From NCBI GenBank assembly GCA_964431735.1, contig CAYSLJ010000040.1, positions 1 through 45,982 on the forward strand: a stretch of DNA of 45,982 nt, in the 5' to 3' direction. Source of the DNA: CALARM01 sp964431735 (lineage in GTDB: Bacteria; Vulcanimicrobiota; SpSt-956; JAKJGF01). A program made the position numbers and the translations under genes. Below, one piece after another: positions 42,627-45,982 of this stretch (position 1 is its first letter; each line of letters begins with the position of its first letter). A model generated the notes under the pieces. That model was not told the origin of the DNA and ran no database searches. It was given only the letters and a program-made list of their open reading frames with translations.

Positions 42627-43970
42627 CTAAAATCCGTCTACTTCGTATTTATCTTTACTGACGAATTTAGTATATTGTTTTAAATAGAGGAGTTCTACCG
42701 TGCCCAGGGGGCCGTTTCTCTGTTTGCCTATTATAACTTCTGCAGTGCCGACTTTCTCTGTTTCCGGGTTATAATAATCATCGCGGTAAATAAATGTTAC
42801 CATATCTGCATCCTGTTCTATGGCACCTGACTCTCTCAGGTCAGAAAGCTGTGGTCTTCTGTCTGTTCTGCTTTCCACGGCACGGGCAAGCTGCGAGAGA
42901 GCTATAACAGGAATAGAGAGTTCTTTTGCAAGAATCTTCAAACCTCTCGATATTTCTGCTACCTGTTCATTACGGTTCACATTTTTAGTTGAGCTGATGA
43001 GCTGGAGATAATCTATTATTATAAGCTGTATATCTTTTCTCATCTTTATTCTTCTTGACTTGGCCTTCATTTCCATAATAGAGATACCGGGTGTATCATC
43101 TATATAAATCTGGGCATCGGACAATTCTGCCATAGCCTGTGTAAGTTTCGGCCAGTCATCTGAATTCAGATAGCCTGTCCTTAATCTGTGGGCATCTACC
43201 ATGGCCTGAGAACAAATTAATCTCTGCGCCACCTGTTCTTTACTCATTTCAAGACTGAATACAGCAACAGGCAGTTTTTCTTCTACAGCTACAAGCTGGG
43301 CTATATTTAAAGCAAGGGCAGTTTTTCCCATACCGGGACGGGCAGCAAGAATAATCAACTCTCCAGGCTGAAATCCTGCAGTGATACGATCAAGTTCTGC
43401 ATAACCGCTTGTTACACCTGTAACATGAGATTTATTATGATAGAGACGCTCAACCTTTCTGAAACTCTCTTTCATAACAGAACCCATATGGATGAAATCC
43501 TGAACTCTCTGGCGCTGACCTAGCTGAAAAATCATACTTTCAGCACTGTCCACTACCTGATCCACACTGCTATCTTCCCTGTAGCCGAGTTCTGTTATTT
43601 TTGTACCGGTCTTTATTATATCCCTTAAAAGTCCCTTTTCTGATACAATTTTAGCATAATATTCGATATTTGCCGCAGTAGGAACTGTATTTGTAAGGGT
43701 TGTTACATAGCCCAGTCCTCCTATTTCTTCGAGTTTTCCCAGCTTCCTTAGCTCACCGTCTAAAGTAATAATATCAGCCGGTTCACCTCTTTCATATAAA
43801 GAGCACAGGGCTTTAAAAATTATCTGATGGCCTTCAATATAAAAATCCTCACTCCGCAATATTTCAGTAGCTATCGGTATACTGTCCGGTTCTATGAGCA
43901 TAGAACCGAGAGTAGCCTGCTCAGCTTCCAGACTTCGGGGTGGGATTTTATTTAAAAAGTCTCCCTCCAT
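42627..43970 (-). CDS. dnaB: Replicative DNA helicase DnaB
   Basis: The hexameric helicase of the replication fork. 447 residues is normal and there is no intein. The N-terminal domain (PPRSLEAEQATLGSMLI, ending about 155) contacts primase. The RecA-like domain has Walker A ARPGMGKT (210-217), Walker B LIIIDYLQL, and SQLARAVESRTDRRPQLSDLRESGAIEQDAD. AAAGG lies 9 nt before the ATG. It is the last gene of rpsF-ssb-rpsR-rplI-dnaB, separated from rplI by 144 nt filled with heptamer arrays. Confidence 0.98.
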   Translation of the reverse strand: MEGDFLNKIPPRSLEAEQATLGSMLIEPDSIPIATEILRSEDFYIEGHQIIFKALCSLYERGEPADIITLDGELRKLGKLEEIGGLGYVTTLTNTVPTAANIEYYAKIVSEKGLLRDIIKTGTKITELGYREDSSVDQVVDSAESMIFQLGQRQRVQDFIHMGSVMKESFRKVERLYHNKSHVTGVTSGYAELDRITAGFQPGELIILAARPGMGKTALALNIAQLVAVEEKLPVAVFSLEMSKEQVAQRLICSQAMVDAHRLRTGYLNSDDWPKLTQAMAELSDAQIYIDDTPGISIMEMKAKSRRIKMRKDIQLIIIDYLQLISSTKNVNRNEQVAEISRGLKILAKELSIPVIALSQLARAVESRTDRRPQLSDLRESGAIEQDADMVTFIYRDDYYNPETEKVGTAEVIIGKQRNGPLGTVELLYLKQYTKFVSKDKYEVDGF

Positions 43971-43984
43971 GCCGGGTATCCTTT

Positions 43985-44115
43985 TCAGTGATCAGTGATC
44001 AGTGATCAGTGATCAGTTATAATAAGTTTAATGTTGAAAGTTTAAATACTAACCTTAAACCATAAACCATGAACTATAAACCGGTTTTACTGGTCACCGG
44101 TCACCGGTCACTGTT
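43985..44115. repeat. Three different heptamer arrays in the rplI-dnaB gap
   Basis: 43985-44017 is AGTGATC repeated about four times. 44056-44080 has TAAACCA TAAACCA TGAACTA TAAACCG. 44090-44115 is GGTCACC GGTCACC GGTCACT. They are unrelated in sequence but all have a period of 7. Confidence 0.8.
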
Positions 44116-44579
44116 TAAACTGTTTCCTGTTCTACAAGTTCCTGAACATCAAGCAAAATATTTGCCTTTGCTTCACTGTGATAGACTACAGGAATAGTAT
44201 AATGGCCTACAACTTTTATAGGGTCTTCAAGAACTATCTTTCTTCTGTCTATTTCAATACCAGAGTCAGTGAGTATCTTTTCTGCAATATCCTTGCTGGT
44301 GATAGAACCATATAATTTACCTTCTTCTCCAACACGGACTTTAAAGATAACCTTCATACCCTCTAATTTTGAAACAAGCTTAACGGATTCTTCAAGACGT
44401 TTCTTGGATTTTTTATCTTCAACCTTCTTTTTTTCTTCCATATGCCTTATATTGCCATCTGTTGCTTCAAGAACAAGTTTTCGTGGCATCAGATAATTAC
44501 GGGCATATCCTCTGGCAACTTTCACAACATCGCCCATTTTACCCAATTTGGGAACATCTTCTACAAGAATTACTTTCAT
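44115..44579 (-). CDS. rplI: 50S ribosomal protein L9
   Basis: 154 residues. The N-terminal RNA-binding domain MKVILVEDVPKLGKMGDVVKVARGYARNYLMPRKLV is the L9 signature, followed by the long central helix (KKKVEDKKSKKRLEESVKLVSKLEG) and the C-terminal domain (GKLYGSITSKDIAEKI). L9 binds 23S rRNA at the base of the L1 stalk. No good Shine-Dalgarno is next to the ATG; AGGAGG lies about 35 nt upstream with a small hairpin (AGTCC/GGACT) between. The stop touches the last heptamer array. Confidence 0.97.
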   Translation of the reverse strand: MKVILVEDVPKLGKMGDVVKVARGYARNYLMPRKLVLEATDGNIRHMEEKKKVEDKKSKKRLEESVKLVSKLEGMKVIFKVRVGEEGKLYGSITSKDIAEKILTDSGIEIDRRKIVLEDPIKVVGHYTIPVVYHSEAKANILLDVQELVEQETV

Positions 44580-44676
44580 TGTTATATGAAAAGTCCTACC
44601 GGACTCCCTTTACACCTCCTAAAATTATTCCAATATCGCGATCTATGACGATGCATTAATCACGAACTAACCAGCC

Positions 44677-44692
44677 CACAGTACAGTGGGAG
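44677..44692 (-). other. Hairpin in the rpsR-rplI gap
   Basis: CCCAC/GTGGG stem with a 6-nt loop, just downstream of rpsR on the minus strand. It has no T tract and may modulate rplI expression or mRNA processing. Confidence 0.4.
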
Positions 44693-44712
44693 GAATGGGG
44701 AGTTACATCAGC

Positions 44713-44979
44713 CTATTCCATCGTATAAGGGAGCAAAGCAATACTTCTAGCCCTTTTAATAGCTATGGTCAATATACGCTGATGATGTGCACAGTTACCG
44801 GAAATTCTTCTGGGAAGTATTTTACCTCTTTCAGTAGTAAATTTACGTAATTTCGGCACATCTTTATAATCTATTTTTTTTACACTGTCAGCACAAAAAT
44901 TGCAAATTTTCTTTTTTGGCTTCTTTACCTTTTTCTGTTTCTTTGTAGCCACTTGATTCTGCTGCCATGACAATATCAT
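44713..44979 (-). CDS. rpsR: 30S ribosomal protein S18
   Basis: 88 residues. The conserved C-terminal part DYKDVPKLRKFTTERGKILPRRISGNCAHHQRILTIAIKRAR is diagnostic for S18, which pairs with S6 on the 16S central domain. The N-terminal part (KKQKKVKKPKKKICNFCADS) has a CxxC, and with the later Cys-His this is the zinc-binding (C+) type. The start is uncertain: AGGAGG (44995-45000) is 15 nt before the ATG at 44979, which is long; a GTG at 44949 is an alternative. Confidence 0.96.
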   Translation of the reverse strand: MILSWQQNQVATKKQKKVKKPKKKICNFCADSVKKIDYKDVPKLRKFTTERGKILPRRISGNCAHHQRILTIAIKRARSIALLPYTME

Positions 44980-45009
44980 GGCATACAGTTGACACCTCCT
45001 TAAGCTTTT

Positions 45010-45477
45010 CTAGAAAGGAACATCTTCAAAATCTACATCATCATGTCCCGGTTTAACGAAATCATCATCTTTACCGGAGAAATCCATATCTGATGGAATA
45101 TCAGGAGCAGACCCGCCGTCTTTTCCGAAGGGAGTAGCCATTTCTCCATCTTCTTTTCCTTTTGAATCCAGCATTTGCATCTGATCTGCCTGTATCTCAA
45201 AAGATGTTCTCTGTGAACCATCCTGAGCCTGATATTTTTGAGTCTGAAGGCGACCTTCAATCAATACAAGTTTGCCTTTCTTCAAAAATTTTGCCGATAT
45301 TTCAGCAAGTTTTCTCCAGAAGACAACATTGAAAAAATCTGTTTCATAAACACCCTGAGCATTTTTATAATTCCTGTTAACAGCAATACTGCAACGGGTA
45401 ACAGGAATTCCTGTATTGGTATATTTCAATTCGGGAGCCCGGGTTAAACGGCCAACTAAAATTACCTTGTTATACAA
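45010..45477 (-). CDS. ssb: Single-stranded DNA-binding protein
   Basis: 155 residues. OB fold from MYNKVILVGRLTRAPELKYT through FFNVVFWRKLAEISAKFLKKGKLVLIEGRLQ to about residue 105, then a disordered Gly/Asp-rich tail ending in DVDFEDVPF, the acidic tip that binds replication and repair partners. The start is TTG at 45477 with GGAGG 7 nt upstream. It lies between rpsF (15 nt) and rpsR (30 nt) in the standard order. Confidence 0.97.
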   Translation of the reverse strand: MYNKVILVGRLTRAPELKYTNTGIPVTRCSIAVNRNYKNAQGVYETDFFNVVFWRKLAEISAKFLKKGKLVLIEGRLQTQKYQAQDGSQRTSFEIQADQMQMLDSKGKEDGEMATPFGKDGGSAPDIPSDMDFSGKDDDFVKPGHDDVDFEDVPF

Positions 45478-45492
45478 AAAAACACCTCCCCA

Positions 45493-45780
45493 CTACTCTT
45501 CCAGTACAACAATGTAGCGTAAAATCTTATCATTAATCTTTAAGAAATGAGACAGTTTGTTGGCTATACCTGATTCACCCTGGAATTTAATGACTACATA
45601 TATACCTTCAAAACGTTTTCTTACTTCGTAGGCTAATTTTTTCTTTCCCCAGAAATCTACCTCTACTATGGTACCGCCAAAATTCGTAATCTGCTGTTTA
45701 ATGCTTTCTGTTAGCTGTTCAATTGCCTCTTCTTCAAGAACAGAATCAATGATATACATAGTCTCATAATTTCTCACCAA
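45493..45780 (-). CDS. rpsF: 30S ribosomal protein S6
   Basis: 95 residues. RNYETMYIIDSVLEEEAIEQL and VDFWGKKKLAYEVRKRFEGIYVVIKFQG are typical S6 text. S6 forms a pair with S18 on 16S rRNA. The start is either TTG at 45780 (10 nt from AGGAGG) or GTG at 45777, which gives the more usual MRNYE start. First gene of the operon; the leader upstream can fold over its Shine-Dalgarno. Confidence 0.97.
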   Translation of the reverse strand: MVRNYETMYIIDSVLEEEAIEQLTESIKQQITNFGGTIVEVDFWGKKKLAYEVRKRFEGIYVVIKFQGESGIANKLSHFLKINDKILRYIVVLEE

Positions 45781-45790
45781 AACCAGAACA

Positions 45791-45864
45791 CCTCCTTCCT
45801 TTGGCCATGCGACTCTATAAGAGTAGGAAGGCCCTATCGTGGTACAGGTCTGGCTAACCTGTAA
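45791..45864 (-). promoter_or_regulatory. Structured leader of the rpsF operon
   Basis: In the mRNA, CCUUCCU (pairing segment at about 45825-45831) can pair with AGGAAGG, which overlaps the AGGAGG Shine-Dalgarno at 45791-45796, enclosing an ACUCU/AGAGU hairpin. A second hairpin ACAGGU/ACCUGU lies nearer the 5' end. S6:S18 autoregulatory leaders are known in many bacteria, but I do not find their CCG motif clearly here. Confidence 0.5.
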
Positions 45865-45871
45865 TTTTCCT

Positions 45872-45900
45872 ATTATACAAAATTTTTATTATTATTGCAA
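45872..45900 (-). promoter_or_regulatory. Promoter of the rpsF-ssb-rpsR-rplI-dnaB operon
   Basis: On the minus strand, TTGCAA (45895-45900), a 17-bp spacer and TATAAT (45872-45877), about 90 nt before the rpsF start. Confidence 0.85.
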
Positions 45901-45982
45901 GCTATTTTATTTGAGAGATTTCACACATCTTAGAACCTATCCGAAAAGTAATATTTATTCTACACCCTTCCGGTGGGTGAGG

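Noticed and set aside
45920..45982. Gene or terminator at the right edge
   Set aside because: Only a short CACCC/GGGTG hairpin without a T tract is visible, and no frame of useful length.

Overview
This 46 kb window comes from an AT-rich bacterial chromosome using the standard code, with TAA, TAG and TGA stops and several TTG or GTG starts behind good Shine-Dalgarno sites. Lipoprotein signals, a LipA/LipB pair, an archaeal/fungal-type Asd and many Ser/Thr kinase, FHA, FGE-sulfatase, TPR and TolB-propeller proteins suggest a deep-branching uncultured bacterium, probably diderm. I cannot name the phylum from sequence alone. No phage, transposase, CRISPR array or rRNA is seen.

Layout. 1-5.3 kb: hypothetical protein, MATE transporter, secreted protein, lipoprotein and a Cas4/AddB-like Fe-S nuclease. 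5.3-8.8 kb (minus): lipB-lipA-SEC-C/TPR protein-asd. 9.0-17.5 kb (plus): a divergent Hfq-like protein, a zinc-ribbon/kinase/FGE protein, glgX, a P-loop kinase, an AraC/GyrI-like regulator, a C25/caspase-fold lipoprotein and an RlaP-like nucleotidyltransferase. 17.6-25.1 kb (minus): a signalling operon (TPR/propeller, FHA-FGE, kinase-TPR, DUF5666-like/PsbP-like). 25.3-29.5 kb: amino-acid permease, pepA, HEAT-repeat protein, tRNA-Ser. 29.7-34.5 kb: small secreted protein, zinc-ribbon/propeller receptor-like protein, second zinc-ribbon/kinase/FGE protein. 34.5-36.1 kb (minus): a thioredoxin-fold protein with an in-frame UGA and a DJ-1 family protein. 36.7-42.4 kb (plus): TerB-like protein, two TPR proteins and a 1405-residue GH57-S51 fusion. 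42.4-46 kb (minus): tRNA-Thr and the conserved rpsF-ssb-rpsR-rplI-dnaB operon with a clear promoter.

Two observations stand out. First, the secreted thioredoxin-like gene at 34546-35391 has TGA exactly where the first Cys of the CxxC active site belongs. The frame then continues for 86 codons through the rest of the fold, and a bacterial SECIS-like hairpin lies 21 nt downstream, so it is probably a selenoprotein (UGAC motif). Second, most larger gaps between genes carry tandem heptanucleotide arrays of different sequence but always a 7-bp period, often as inverted arms of hairpins. Several sit inside small inverted-repeat elements that recur in the window, in at least three dispersed families.

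The signalling proteins share a small set of modules (zinc ribbon, kinase, FHA, FGE/C-lectin, TPR, propeller) combined in different orders. This looks like a lineage-specific phosphorylation network with surface-exposed sensor domains. glgX and the GH57 fusion point to alpha-glucan storage metabolism.
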